From Climacium dendroides (lineage: Eukaryota; Streptophyta; Bryopsida; Hypnales; Climaciaceae): a stretch of 64,000 nt of DNA. The stretch spans positions 4,340,001 to 4,404,000 of the forward strand of contig OX467092.1 of NCBI GenBank assembly GCA_950106755.1, given 5' to 3'. Each line of letters opens with the position of its first letter. The stretch's first letter is position 1. The position numbers and the translations under genes were made by a program. Of the stretch, positions 11,290 to 22,878 are shown piece after piece. The notes under the pieces are model-generated. The model made no database searches, had not been told where the DNA came from, and saw only the letters and a list, made by a program, of their open reading frames with translations.

Positions 11290-14200
11290 TGGAACTTAGT
11301 TTGGATCTTAGAAAAGAAATAATTCATTGCAAAAGCATTGCAAATTTGTAATCAATGAATGGTAAAAGTCTTGGACAAAGAATCCATGCTATAGTATTCT
11401 AAAAGTGTTGTAAATTGAAAATGCAAAATCATGTAAGAAACTATTGCAAAAGTGTTGCAATAATCATTGCAAAAAAAATATGTAATTACATATAATCAAT
11501 ACGATTCTTAGATTTGGGAGTCTCAAACCTAACTGAAATGTAGATTTCAAGTTTCAATCTCAATTTGTACATTTTAGAATTTTGATCTAGACAATTTCTA
11601 GATTTCAAAATGTTAGTAATATGTACATTTCATTTTTTTGAAAATTTCATAAATTCACATACTATGAAATTTTATAGATTCTAAACTACAACAAATCTTG
11701 AAATGGATGAAATTTATTGTTCTAGAATTTGACAACTTACAAGTCTTATGTGTTCAACCTCATAGTACCCTTGACTATCAATATGGGACATTGCAAAGAT
11801 GTACCATTGTAGTGCCAATGCAAATACACACTTTGCAAAAAACCATTGCAAAGTCATTAAAAAAAAATTGCGGGCATTGCAAAACCATTGCAGAAACTGT
11901 TGCAAACTGTACACTCTGCATGTAGTGACTGCAGGTAGTCCCGCCGAGCCTCCCAAAGTCCGAAAGTCCCAACTGCGGTCGAAGACTTTGAAGCTTTTCC
12001 ACCAGTAGACACCGAGTGTTTCGAAAACTTTTCGACCAGTAGACACTAAACACCGAGTGTTTCTCCCTACTTTCGGTCTCCTTTCCTAACAGCGCCGATG
12101 AAAAGTAAGATACTCGTAAAAGTTATCGCGTGAAACTCTTATATTGCTTAATTTAATCAAATGACGGGAAAGTACCATAACATTGCTAACCAGCTTGCTT
12201 TCGTCCCCCCAAGTGGAGTTATAATTCCCTCCTATATACCTGGGGGGAGAGTTTAGTTATAATGCTGCAGAAGTCATTGGCTGGGCAGAGGTGATGTAGC
12301 ACCAAGTTGTCAGAGCTCGGTATGTCATTGGCAAGGCTACTGTTGAGGGTCCTGATTTTGGGGGAGCAAAAGGGTCCCCCTCAGGGAAGGTTAATAATGT
12401 TATGACTGAATTGAAACTCTAATCCCGACACGTACGAACTGCTGACAAATTCGTGAGTAAGTTTATACCGTCCAGTGTTTACCGAGTCTTCAATGTCCGT
12501 GCGTACGTGTCGTGCAATGCCGTAGACACGGACGTGCTTTCAAGCAGATCACGGGCTGCCTGTACTGAATTCTTGGGTAGTGCGTGGTGAGCGTATTGCT
12601 TTTGGGAGAGTTTTCGAGGGAGGTTTAGATCATTGTTGAAATTCGCGTTTCTTTCGCAGTGAAGATGCATTCTTGGAGCGCCTGGTGGAGACAAGGTGGG
12701 GATGGACGGAGCTAGAAATTAAAGGAATGGCTTCAGTCTGCAATGTTGACAACTAGATTGTTTTCACAGTGGCAGGACCGAGTTTTGAACTGAAGAGAAT
12801 CGAAGGTTCACAGGTACCAGAGCGGATTCAAACCCAGTTGTCTCTTGAATTCACATCTCATCTAGTATTGAAGTTTGCATTGCGTCGTGTTAACCATTAA
12901 TCCACGTTCGACTTTTGCCCATCAATATATAGTCGGGTGTCTAAACTCAGGCAAGAATCGAAGAAGCAAATCTCTGGTTGAATATCATAGTTACTAAGCT
13001 TGCCATTCGAGGACGTCGACACCTTCTAGCTAGCTCACCGTTACAGACTTTGAACGTATTTTCAACTTTTTGGATCTACTTCTGAGACGTTATTGCTCAA
13101 GAATACAAGGTGTTAAAAGACTAGAACTGCGAAACTAGCTAGTAGCAAACACGTCGAATAAGTCGTGACCAACTAGCTATACAGTCACCGGAGTCCGAAG
13201 TCAAGCTAGTTTTCTCAGACCTTCCGGAGTTCTAGAAGCCGTTGCAGTAGACCCGCAAAACATATGTTGCCGAATTGAACGCTTGTTCCAGTCTCGTCAG
13301 GTTTCCATCTCTTCGAATGAGCATGAGTTCTCGATCTCTACATGTACCTGATCAGAAGATTATTGGCACAAATGTAAGTGACACAAAGTTTCCCTGTTCG
13401 CAACACTGTAACCCGGGAATGGCGAACTGGGAACTGAGAAAAATAATATCCAAGTGCTGAAATTTTCGAGTTCCAAATCCTTGGTTGAAGGTGAGTGCTG
13501 AAGTTCCGAAATGCATAGTTTTCGGAACTTTAACAATTCTGTGAACCGGGTGCTGGAATATTGAACTACTTAGATTTCCGCGCTTGAAATGTAGTCTAGG
13601 TCACCATTTGGACCCGGTCATCAGTTTTAGCTTACAGGGTAGGAGATATAATTAACTGGGCTCGATTCTGGCCCGCGCTCAGGCTTTTGATTTTCATTTG
13701 GCCTCTGGCCTGGCTGTGTTGTATTGCTTTTGAATTGCAATGGAATTCTATTTGGTTAAAAAAAAAAATTTAATAAAAAATGTAGTCTAGGTCGGGGTCT
13801 AGGTATGCCTCCAGAATTCCCTCTCCTCTAGGTTGAAATTGTCCAGCTCAAAGGGCAAATGGGTGTCCAATAAGTGAGTACATTACGTTCTGGTTCTCCA
13901 CTAGCTGCCCTGGATTTCGTCTTATTCTTCGGTCGACAATTTTGAAAAAATGAGGGACTCTGAACTTACGATGGCATAGACGAGAATATTTGCGTCTAGA
14001 AGTTGGAAATCCTGATTATTTGATAATCAAAACGCTCACCTCTCATTAGTTGTAGAATCATTTGAGAGACGTCACCGACCTTTAGGTCTGGCATCCTGTT
14101 CATTGTTCAAAAGAAAAGGAGAAAAAGAATGGCAGATGTTGAGTTTTTGAGTTTAAACTGGGCTTAGAATTTTATATTCTTAAATTGGAAATCGTGGGTT

Positions 14201-14938
14201 GGTGTGCGTATTGAAATTTCAATATTTTATTCAAGGTCTATAAGCAGTGAGGATTGTGAATTGTTCTTGAGTCATATGTGCATTAAATAATTCCACAACG
14301 CAGTTGGAGTGTCATTTGAGTCCATGTCGAAGAAAATAATTCTAAATTAACCCTCATTTCAACGCAGATCAAGCATGGTTCCATTCGCTACTAGTCTTTA
14401 GGTTGCTACCTTTTGTAGTATTAACTTATCAATGCCTGTTCTTCTTCCTTCTTGACCTACTAGTTGAATTTTCAGAAAATAATAAGACAAAAAAATTTTG
14501 CCTCTTGGATTGTACTGAGGAAACTTTTAGGTGTTGCTAAATGATGCATAAATACAATAGCAATAGGTATGTATTTGAATTATTGGCTCTAGATCGAAGA
14601 AGAGGAATCATCAGGAGCTACATGTGAGGAAGTTTGACTAGGACCTTGATCGAAATGTCAGAGCTACAGGGACAGAGTCTCTCCTACAGTAGCAGAATTA
14701 CACAGTGCGCCTCCTCCTGTCAGTGGTCTGACTTTCACGTTTCTCACAGGAGGCTTCGTGTTTCCCAGCAACGGCGACGGAGAAATTCGAGCCCTTGTAA
14801 ACGTTTCACTGGGTGATCAGGGTCACTGACTGGGATACCATGGCAAGCTAACATTTATTGGCAGCTACAATAACATAGTGTAGAATACTTGCAGTGGTTT
14901 GACAGAAGTGGGTGTTGGGAGGCACAGCTGGTGACACC
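11290..14938. other. Intergenic upstream of the GT47 gene
   Basis: No supported gene. A 60-70 codon open frame on the minus strand (12479-12694) is unrecognised. A small tandem duplication lies at 11994-12063. The part closest to 14939 presumably contains the GT47 promoter and 5' UTR, but I cannot place a TATA box or start site with confidence. Confidence 0.5.
11994..12063. repeat. Tandem duplication, about 35 bp
   Basis: Two adjacent copies of a unit that reads CTTTTC(C/G)ACCAGTAGACAC followed by CGAGTGTTTC. The second copy has a 7-bp insertion. Confidence 0.8.
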
Positions 14939-17900
14939 ATGGCGCCTTTATTTCAACGTCAGAATTCACTCCAGCAGAAAGCGCAACGTTCCATGACTGT
15001 GAAGCAATTCACGTGGCGGTCGCCGTTCATCCTTTGCGCCGCTGTCATCTTCCTGCTCTTCGTCTGGATTGACTCTCGAGATGAGCTCCTGGTGCGGAAG
15101 CTGGAGAGCCCCAACGCTTCCCAAACTGTTTCGAGTTCCAAGCAGGTACCAGGACTTCCCAAATCAAACGATCAGACAGATTTGTCAAGCTCCCAGACAG
15201 ATTTATCAAACGCGCAGGAGCATCGCAAATCAAGCGACGAGACTGAATTACGAAGTGCGGAGGAGCATCATGGATCAAGCGACCAGAAAGATTTGTCAAG
15301 CGCGCAGGAGCATCCCGACTTAAGCTCCCGGACAGATTTATCAAGCACGCAGGAGCATCATGAAAAAAGCTACCAGACGCAGTCACGAAGCTCTCGGGAG
15401 CATCGCGAATCTAGTAAACAGTTAGAATTATTAGGTGTCCAGACAGATTTATCAAGCGCTCATAAGCATCTCGAATCGGTCGGTCAGACAGAGTTACAGA
15501 AGTGCGATGGCCGACGCATCTTCGTCTATGATCTCCCCGCCGAATTCAATGACGACCTTGCAAAGGGTAATGCATAGAATTCGCAGTGTTTCAGTGGTTT
15601 TGTGCAATTGTACTGCACCCAAATCTTGATCTGACCCATTCGGAAGAATTGCTTGAGCATCGCAGTTTTGATGGTCGAATTTGTTGCACTTGGTGATATT
15701 CAATTGCCCACAGCTCTAATTTCTAGGATTGAAAATCCAGACTCGCGCCTGAAAGTGCCAATCCGTTTGAAATTTCGCCATTTTAACGAAATTTGACGTT
15801 GTTGGCAATTGGGAAACTTCTATTCTAATGGAAATGTCAACCTGACTGCAGATTGCAAGAACTGGCGGAACTGGCAGGAGTGGTCAATGTGCGACGACGT
15901 AGCCAACGGCGGATTCGGAGAGCGAATGAATCTGTCAGCGTCGGATCCTATGGCGGCGATTCTGCAGCCTCCTAGTGCGTGGTTTGAGACCGATCAATTC
16001 AGCCTAGAGGTATGAATTTTATTGATACCTTAAACCCTGAACCCTAAAAACGCTCTCCCATTCCTCGTCCGTCCTCCAGTTACAGATATCCCGTAAATGC
16101 GACAGATCTGGAGTTAATTAAATGTACACTCGCACCTCTCTGTTATGATCTTCACAGGAAGATTTTCTCTGATGCCCGGAATGCCGTTCTCAATTTACAG
16201 GGTTTAAGGTTCAGGGAAACTTTGTGCCAACCGACTTTCATTCCTCCCGCTCCTAGTGCAGAATTATCTGGAAAACTTCTGATATTTCTGGAAGGGAGAC
16301 AAGAATAATCTCCCAGTGCTTCTCTAAACTGACATTCTAGAATATCCTACACACTTACCTCACTATGCTCATCACACTTTCAAACAATGTCGTGGTCATA
16401 AAGTTGGGACCTCAGGTGGTCAGATTATCAAAGAGGTTTGAGTGTAGCACGAAACCTGTGAAGGGTGTGTTCATTACTTTGGCAATTGTGCAAAATTTTG
16501 TACAATTGGACACATCAATCGAGACCGGTCCTAGTTTTCCTTGCGCACCTCAGTTTTGGCAATTGCGAACCTGACATTGTAACGAATACCTCCATGATGT
16601 GTGTTTCGCTCCTTCTAAATCTAACACATCGTGGCACCCTTTGTGTTTACAGGTGATCTTGCACCATCGACTGAAAACACACCCATGCCTAACTCAAGAC
16701 GCGACGCAAGCGTCCATCTTCTACATTCCTTTCTACCACGCGCTGGACTTGACTCGCCACATCTACAACGCCAATCTCACCACGCGCGACTACCTCGTGA
16801 AGCGCATGGTCAAGTGGCTGGGTCGACAGCCATCCTTTCGCCTTCACCACGGCCAGCGCCATGTGATCACGCTCGGCCGCGTCGTGTGGGACTTCTGGCG
16901 ATACGACTCCGGGACCTGGACGGGGAAATGGGGGAGCCCCTTCTTGACATTTCCTGAAATGGGCAATGTCACCAAGCTTTTTATTGAGCGCTGCCCATGG
17001 ACCGGCAGTCACCAGGTCAGTAGGAATTCTTCACTAGTACGTTACCTCAACTGGACTTTCACTTTTTCCTCTGGAGCCCAAACCTTGAATGCCATTCCAA
17101 TGGATATCTGGTTTTCACAAGTACCTCAACTGGTTATCTTGACATGTCCCTCCACAATTGTCATGGCTTGTAATGCCTTCTTTCACAAGTGCTCCCTTTG
17201 TCCAAATTTCCTTCCGAAGTTTAGAGGAGGTCAGTCTTACGGGGACTTCCTTTAGTCCAATTTCGTTTATGTTTTGACAAACACATGCACTGCTCTTCAC
17301 TGATCCTGATGATGCATAATTTGGACGTAATTAAACCGTAATTTTCACAGCGTAACGAATTGAACCGGGACATTTTCAAACAATGAATCCAGTGTTTTCT
17401 GTGTTTCAAATTCCCGTCCTTTTTTACGTGGGTTTTGCTTCATTTGCTTTGCAACTGAGGCTTCTTGACGTTCTGATCCCCTCTCCCACAGGTGGCCATC
17501 CCATACCCAACTAGCTTCCACCCTTCGTCCCAATCCGAGCTCCAATCCTGGCAATCCACTGTGCGAAAGGCCCACCGTCCCCACCTGGTTTCGTTCGCGG
17601 GCTCCTCCCGGAACCGCAACATGAGCAGCACGGTGCGCGGGGAGTTGTTTGATCAGTGCGCGCGATCCTGGCAGTGCGAGCACCTCACCTGCACGGAGGA
17701 GCTTTGCCACAAGACTTCACGAACGATCTACAAGATGGCACTGGAGTCCGTCTTCTGCTTGCAGCCTGCTGGAGACAGTTTCACGCGCAAAGGCATCTTC
17801 GATTCGCTGCTGGCGGGGTGCGTCCCCGTGGTGTTCAGTGGCAACCAGACGGTGTTGCAGTACTTGTGGCATCTAACCGGCGACGGGAGCAGGTGCACTC

Positions 17901-18947
17901 ATACCCTATACCCTAAGCCCTAAAAAACAGAAACCTAAACCCTTAAACCCTTAAACCCTTAATTCTTCAGGTGGCGATGGGAGCAGGTTTCTGAAGTTCA
18001 ATCCAATTTTTTCTTTGGAACTTGCTTGAGCACAATTTCAGAGTAAGGGGTGAATTTGCTGGTGCATTTGTTATCTTCTTTGAAGCTTTTTAAATGGGTA
18101 ATCTCAACTACTTGGTTATGAACGCAACCCATTATCCTAACAGTACTCAATAGTGGAAGTGGGTCTCTTAGGATAATTTAAGCAAAAAAAAAAGACTGAT
18201 GTTTTTCCTCTTTTTGTTTGACAATGTGACTCTCTTTTGGCTGCTTCTTGGTTATGTCAATGCCAGTTTAGGAACTTGATTGATTTTCCACCAACTGAAA
18301 TGGGCAAGATATCCTTTCCGATTTGAGTTCACTGAGGCGGGGGATTGAGCATCCAACACTGCTAAATAAGGTTATGTTTTAGCTCCTTGGGTATTAACAG
18401 AAAATTTCAACCGAAGTCGTCAATGTTGTTTCGATCAGTCTTCCCAATTGAAACCTCAATTCTAGAGCGAGCAGTATAGCTTCCTAGCTTTTGATTTCTT
18501 TTCAAATAAGGTTATGTTTTGACTCTTAGGTATCAACAGAAAATTTCAACAACATTCCTAAGTGTTGTTTCGATCAATCTCCCAATTGAAACCTCAATTC
18601 TTGAGCGAGCAGTACAGCTTCCTAGCTTGTGTGAGCTCTTTTCACATGACCTCACAATTTTTCCAAACTCGGAATGTGACCACCCTAGGTACTCGGTCAT
18701 GGTTGACGGCGAAGCTGTAATCCATCACTACGACGTGATCCAGCACTTGGAGCACATACCGAGAGACGAGGTTGCGAGGCTGCAGGAGAGTGTTGTGGAG
18801 TTGATCCCCCAAATTTTATACCGGAATCCAGAACTGGATGGTGAGTACACGTCCAAGGACGCATTCGATGTCATTGTTGATGCTCTCCTGGAGACTTTCG
18901 ACGGAGAGGATTCGAGAATGCAGGACAAGTCGGCTTCGGCGTCGTGA
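14939..18947 (+). CDS. GT47 exostosin-family xyloglucan galactosyltransferase (MUR3/KATAMARI1-like), five exons
   Basis: A Golgi type II glycosyltransferase, by family expected to add galactose (or a related sugar) to xyloglucan side chains. Exons: 14939-15566, 15852-16009, 16653-17015, 17492-17892, 18689-18947. All junctions are GT-AG, phases join cleanly, and the total is 602 aa, close to the roughly 620 aa of Arabidopsis MUR3. I chose the ATG at 14939 because it is the first in frame and lies 27 residues before the anchor. Residues 28-44 form the membrane anchor. Residues 75-187 are a hydrophilic stem of 15-residue repeats. The exostosin domain runs from about 189 (RIFVYDLP) to about 585, with conserved blocks SAWFETDQFSLE, IFYIPFYHALDLTRHIYN, IPYPTSFHP, RRHLVSF-type SFAG and FCLQPAGDSFTRKGIFDSLL. 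Exact substrate (MUR3, XLT2 or another GT47-A member) cannot be told from the sequence. Angiosperm MUR3 genes are mostly intronless, so the four introns are notable. Confidence 0.93.
15165..15497 (+). repeat. 45-bp coding minisatellite in the GT47 stem
   Basis: The stem is made of imperfect 45-bp (15-residue) units, for example SSDETELRSAEEHHG, SSDQKDLSSAQEHPD, LSSRTDLSSTQEHHE and KSYQTQSRSSREHRE. At least four complete consecutive units and flanking partial ones are visible. All lie in exon 1 and keep the frame. The unit is rich in Ser, Gln, Glu and His, suited to an extended linker between the membrane and the catalytic domain. Confidence 0.88.
16339..16450 (+). repeat. Intron-shared repeat b, copy in GT47 intron 2
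   Basis: Matches 52597-52712 in GLYR1-like intron 6, same orientation: CACACTTTCARAC, then GTCATAA..AAAGT and GGGWYCYCAGGTGGTMAGAT, then GAGTTTGAG-type blocks. Noncoding and of unknown origin. Confidence 0.5.
17239..17395 (+). repeat. Intron-shared repeat a, copy in GT47 intron 3
   Basis: Shares ordered blocks with 49665-49783 and 51051-51185 in the GLYR1-like gene: GGGGACTT..CCTTT, TTTCGTTTA, ACACATG..TGTTCTTCACTG, TGATGAT..AATTTG and ATTGAAC..GAATCC. All three copies are in introns and in the sense orientation of their host genes. Confidence 0.6.
17901..17963 (+). repeat. Degenerate telomere-type repeats in GT47 intron 4
   Basis: A run of CCCTATA, CCCTAAG, CCCTAAAAAA and three CCCTTAAA units, which are variants of the plant telomere unit CCCTAAA, lies right behind the intron 4 donor. 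A shorter run (CCTTAAACCCTGAACCCTAA, near 16027) sits just behind the intron 2 donor. Confidence 0.7.
18364..18630 (+). repeat. Tandem duplication in GT47 intron 4, period 140 bp
   Basis: Two copies start at 18364 and 18504 with AAATAAGGTTATGTTTT and run through AACAGAAAATTTCAAC, TGTTGTTTCGATCA, CCCAATTGAAACCTCAATTC and GAGCGAGCAGTA blocks to CTTCCTAGCTT. They are clearly related but diverged. The second copy ends about 60 bp before the exon 5 acceptor, so it sits in the region where the branch point should be. Confidence 0.88.
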
Positions 18948-19116
18948 CCGGTTCAATTTTGTTGTTGAATAAGAGTTTTAGATGGTTTTAGATCCCTTCA
19001 AGGACGAAAGATTCATGATTTTAGAACGACCATTTTCATTGATATTGATGAATTTTATTGTAGAAAGTATTCTCATTCGAAATAGGAAGGATCTTTATGC
19101 TGAGTGAAGAATGCTG

Positions 19117-19341
19117 CATCTGTTGGTTCAAAAAGAATAACTAACGTAAAGTCTCCATTCACTGTATTGTGAGGGAGAGGTTCCATTCACCATTCTAGTG
19201 AACGTTGAGCCTTACCCTACAACAGTCTAGAAACGTTTTCATTCTAAAATTTTGCACATTTATTTTGGGTTGATCTGAAGATCAATTGCAAGTAAACTGA
19301 ATGTCAATAGATTAGGTATTTTCACACTAGGCACAAATCAA
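19117..19341 (+). repeat. Direct duplication, copy 1
   Basis: About 225 bp nearly identical to 20330-20554, 1,213 bp downstream. Similarity resumes at 19601-19671 against 20553-20627 (AATTTATTTTTTT.GAGTGG onward), so copy 1 carries about 259 bp (19342-19600) that copy 2 lacks. Confidence 0.92.
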
Positions 19342-20329
19342 AGTTCATTGTTTGGTGAATGGAGCTTCTAATGTACTGTACTATATGGTTAATGGAGCAT
19401 TGGAGCCTCTTATTTCTTTTCAGTAAATATGAATCCGCACATGAATTCTTCGATATTGCTAAAAGAAATCATGAGGCCTTAATTGTCTGCAATTTGATTT
19501 TCAAGAAGACCTTCCGATGGCGAGGATTCAAGAAGGCGGGACGAATTCTGCTTCTCCCTCATGGACCTTTCAACTTTGTTGGAGTGTTAGATGATCTTTA
19601 AATTTATTTTTTTCGAGTGGCATCTGTTTAACTTACAACACTTTGGTGTGCATGTGTCGGTTGAAGTAACTACAACAAATTCTGGGGCTCCGCCTTCCCT
19701 GCTTCTCCACGGTTTTCAATTCTTTCTCCATTTGCCACCATTTGCCACGGTGGAGGTGCCCTTTGTCCTCCAAATTTTGCGGTCTCGTCCCTCTACTCAT
19801 CTTACACCTAGGGCTTTATGTTCCATCATGTAATGCATTACCATTGTGGACTTAAAAAATCGCATTCCATTACTCCCTCAAATGGCATCATTGTCACCTG
19901 ATTTTCCATCGCCATTGCACTCCCTCCAAGCCTCACTTTTGGATCAACTCCTTGCGGGGTTCATGGCTCCTTCCACTTAGCTACTCTTTTCTGGGGTGAT
20001 CATGATTTTGCATCACTCCCTCGGCCCGCATTCTCCCAATTTATTGTACCTCGTACGATTTCTCAACTTGTCGCCGATTTTGTTTCAATTTTGGCCCATT
20101 GGGGGGGACTTATACTCCCCTAATCACGTCTAGGCTAGGTAGAAGTGCCAATGCTCATGAGATTCCTTTCTGGCCTTTTTCTTCCTTGTTTCACTGGGTC
20201 TATTCTCATCGATTCAGCTTGGGGTGCTTCATCTTGGTTTCAGCTCCATTTTCACTCATTATCCACTTCATTTCAACTCAATTTCCACTCATTTTGAATT
20301 CATTTTGAGCTCATTTCAACTTGTTGGTT

Positions 20330-20627
20330 CATCTGTTGGTTCAAAAAGAATAACTAACGTAAAGTCTCCATTCACTGTATTGTGAGGGAGAGGTTCCATT
20401 CACCATTCTAGTGAACGTTGAGCCTTACCCTACAACAGTCTAGAAACGTTTTCATTCTAAAATTTCGCACATTTATTTTGGGTTGATCTGAAGATCAATT
20501 GCAAGTAAACTGAATGTCAATAGATAAGGTGTTTTTACACTTGGCACAAACCAATTTATTTTTTTTGAGTGGCATCTGTTTAGCTTACAACACTTTGTTG
20601 TGCATGTGTCAGTTGAAGTAACTACAG
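20330..20627 (+). repeat. Direct duplication, copy 2
   Basis: Second copy of the 19117-19341 sequence joined directly to the partner of 19601-19671. It represents the arrangement without the 259-bp segment. Copy divergence is only a few percent by eye, so the duplication is younger than most repeats here. Confidence 0.92.
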
Positions 20628-22675
20628 TACTATACTGTGCAGTCGGGTCCAATTCACTTACAAACTGCCTATTTGAGCCATTCAAATTTTCTTTTACAAT
20701 GTAGAGTATAATTGATAGATTTTGGAAGACATAATTATCATTGCATTCTTACGCAATTGCACTCAAGCCTACGAAATTTCAACTTAAAAAAACAAATCTC
20801 CATTTTTGGTGAATTTCTAAAGTTAAATTTCATGGTTTTACAAGATATTTTATTGCAAGCAATTGGTGGTGAATATTTAAAGTTTGATTGTGGATATATG
20901 TAGGGAGCATCCATATGCACATCATACCCTAGGCAAGTTTCTCCAAAAGAAATTTACAATTCCTTCTATAGAGTTTTAAGTGTTAGCATGACAATGTCCA
21001 AATTTTGTAAGAATAGATATTTCTTTGTTATAATTAGATTTTTATTTGCCACTCGTGTGGTAACTAATTTGGTACATTTGAGCATGATGGTACAATTATT
21101 TTTCCAAAATCTAATTCAAAATATAGAGATATCTATTTCACAAAGTTTGGTCACATGATGCCTCAATTGAGCCCTTAGTGGGAGCTTATATTTTTGTTAC
21201 TTAATGGGGTGCTTTTTAATATGAAAGATGTCCATATGGATGTTTCCTACATATTTATGCAATCAAATTAAAAAATTCATCACCAATTATTTTTAATAAA
21301 ATATTATATAAAATCATGAAAATTGACTTCAAAAATTCACCAAAAATGGAATTTTGCTTTTTTTTTTTAGCTGAAATTTGGTAGGCTTGAGTGGGATTGT
21401 GTGAAAATTGAGTGTAAATAATGCAAGATGAAAAATTCCAAATCTCTTCCATGCTATGCAAGGAAATATGCACAACGGAAAATATGACAATTTTTAAATG
21501 AATTGGACCTGATTGTATAGTAGCCTGAGTTGTTGTATTGGTAAGAGGTAGTTGTGTTATAGGATTGCCTGAGAACACCAACTTAAGGTAAGAGGTTCAA
21601 AAATCGCCCACCTAAAAGCTGAAACTGAATTTTGGGAACTCAAGGAGAAGCTTCTTGAAATAATTTTCAATAGATTCTCCTTGAAAGACAAGTGGAATTG
21701 GCATCTAACCCAAGTCATTTCATATTTTGGGGAGCTTTGTGGAATTAGTTATAAAATTTTGAAGTTGAAATGGCATAGGGCTCTAAAATTGTCACCTCAT
21801 AAAATGTACATTTGTTTGTACATTGTTGAAGGCTATGAAAAAGCAACATTGTACACATAGTGTTCATTTTAGAGCTTGTGCAATTTAGAGTCTAATACCT
21901 TAAATTGTAAATGATTGAAACTTGCATGATCATGAGCATGTCTGCAAAGTTCAAAATGAAGGAAACTCCATTATTGAGATTTTAGTTAAATCCAATTAGT
22001 GCCAAATTCACTCACACTAATTACATATATTTCGATGAACATGTTCTTATTAGTTAGTGTGTAGGTTTATATGAAAGTTGAATGCAAATGGATGAAATTT
22101 GGATAGTATAGATGGATATGGATGAATGACATTGACGTTATTTGGGACAAAATGAAAATAGCCTAGACCATATAATATTGATTTCACATTTATGAATCTT
22201 GCAAATTTGTGTGATTCTAAAATGAGTACAAGTTATTGTTTTTAAATAGTTTGTTGTACTAATCAAATCAACTTAAGTACAAATACCAATTGCAATTTCA
22301 AAACATTTCTTGTACATTTTTTATCAAACAAGTTAATTAGAATATTTGAGTACTTTAAGTTCCTCAAGCACATAGAAATTAACCCCTATTTGATGGATTA
22401 GTCAAAAAGTAGTCATAGCAATTTTCAATGTCGATTTCAAAATGAAGTTTGTTTACATTTTTGCAACCATTGAAAAATAGCCCACTACTATAAGGAAACT
22501 TTGCAAGAAATTTATTTTTCTTTACAAATGGGGGACTTCCCATTTGTGAAGGAAAAATAAAATGGACAACTTGCATAAGAGAGGAAAACTCGGGTGCACA
22601 AAGAAAAACGTATGGTCTAAGGAGAAGAAAAAGAACTATTTGGAGTTGCCAAGACATGTTCTCACCCAATCCCTT

Positions 22676-22878
22676 CACTACAAGGGAAAGGGGTGTTTTA
22701 AGTATAGTCCTAGTAGTATAGTTTTTTAAGTAACGACCTTTAAATAAGTTTTTTAGTAAAAATTTACTGAAAAGACAGTCTTTTTAGTAAAATTTTACTA
22801 AAAACCTTACTTAAAAGTCGTTACTTAAAAGACAATACTACTAGGACTATATTTAAAACACCTCTTTCTCTTGTAGTG
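22676..22878. mobile_element. CACTA-type MITE with CTT target duplication
   Basis: The element begins CACTACAAGGGAAAGGGGTG and ends with the near-perfect complement CACCTCTTTCTCTTGTAGTG. It is flanked on both sides by CTT (22673-22675 and 22879-22881), the 3-bp duplication expected for CACTA transposons. The inverted repeats run almost to the centre, so all 203 bp fold into one hairpin. No coding capacity. Confidence 0.92.

Noticed and set aside
12479..12694. Open minus-strand frame in a GC-richer patch
   Set aside because: The frame opens before any ATG, matches nothing I recognise and lacks clear exon borders.
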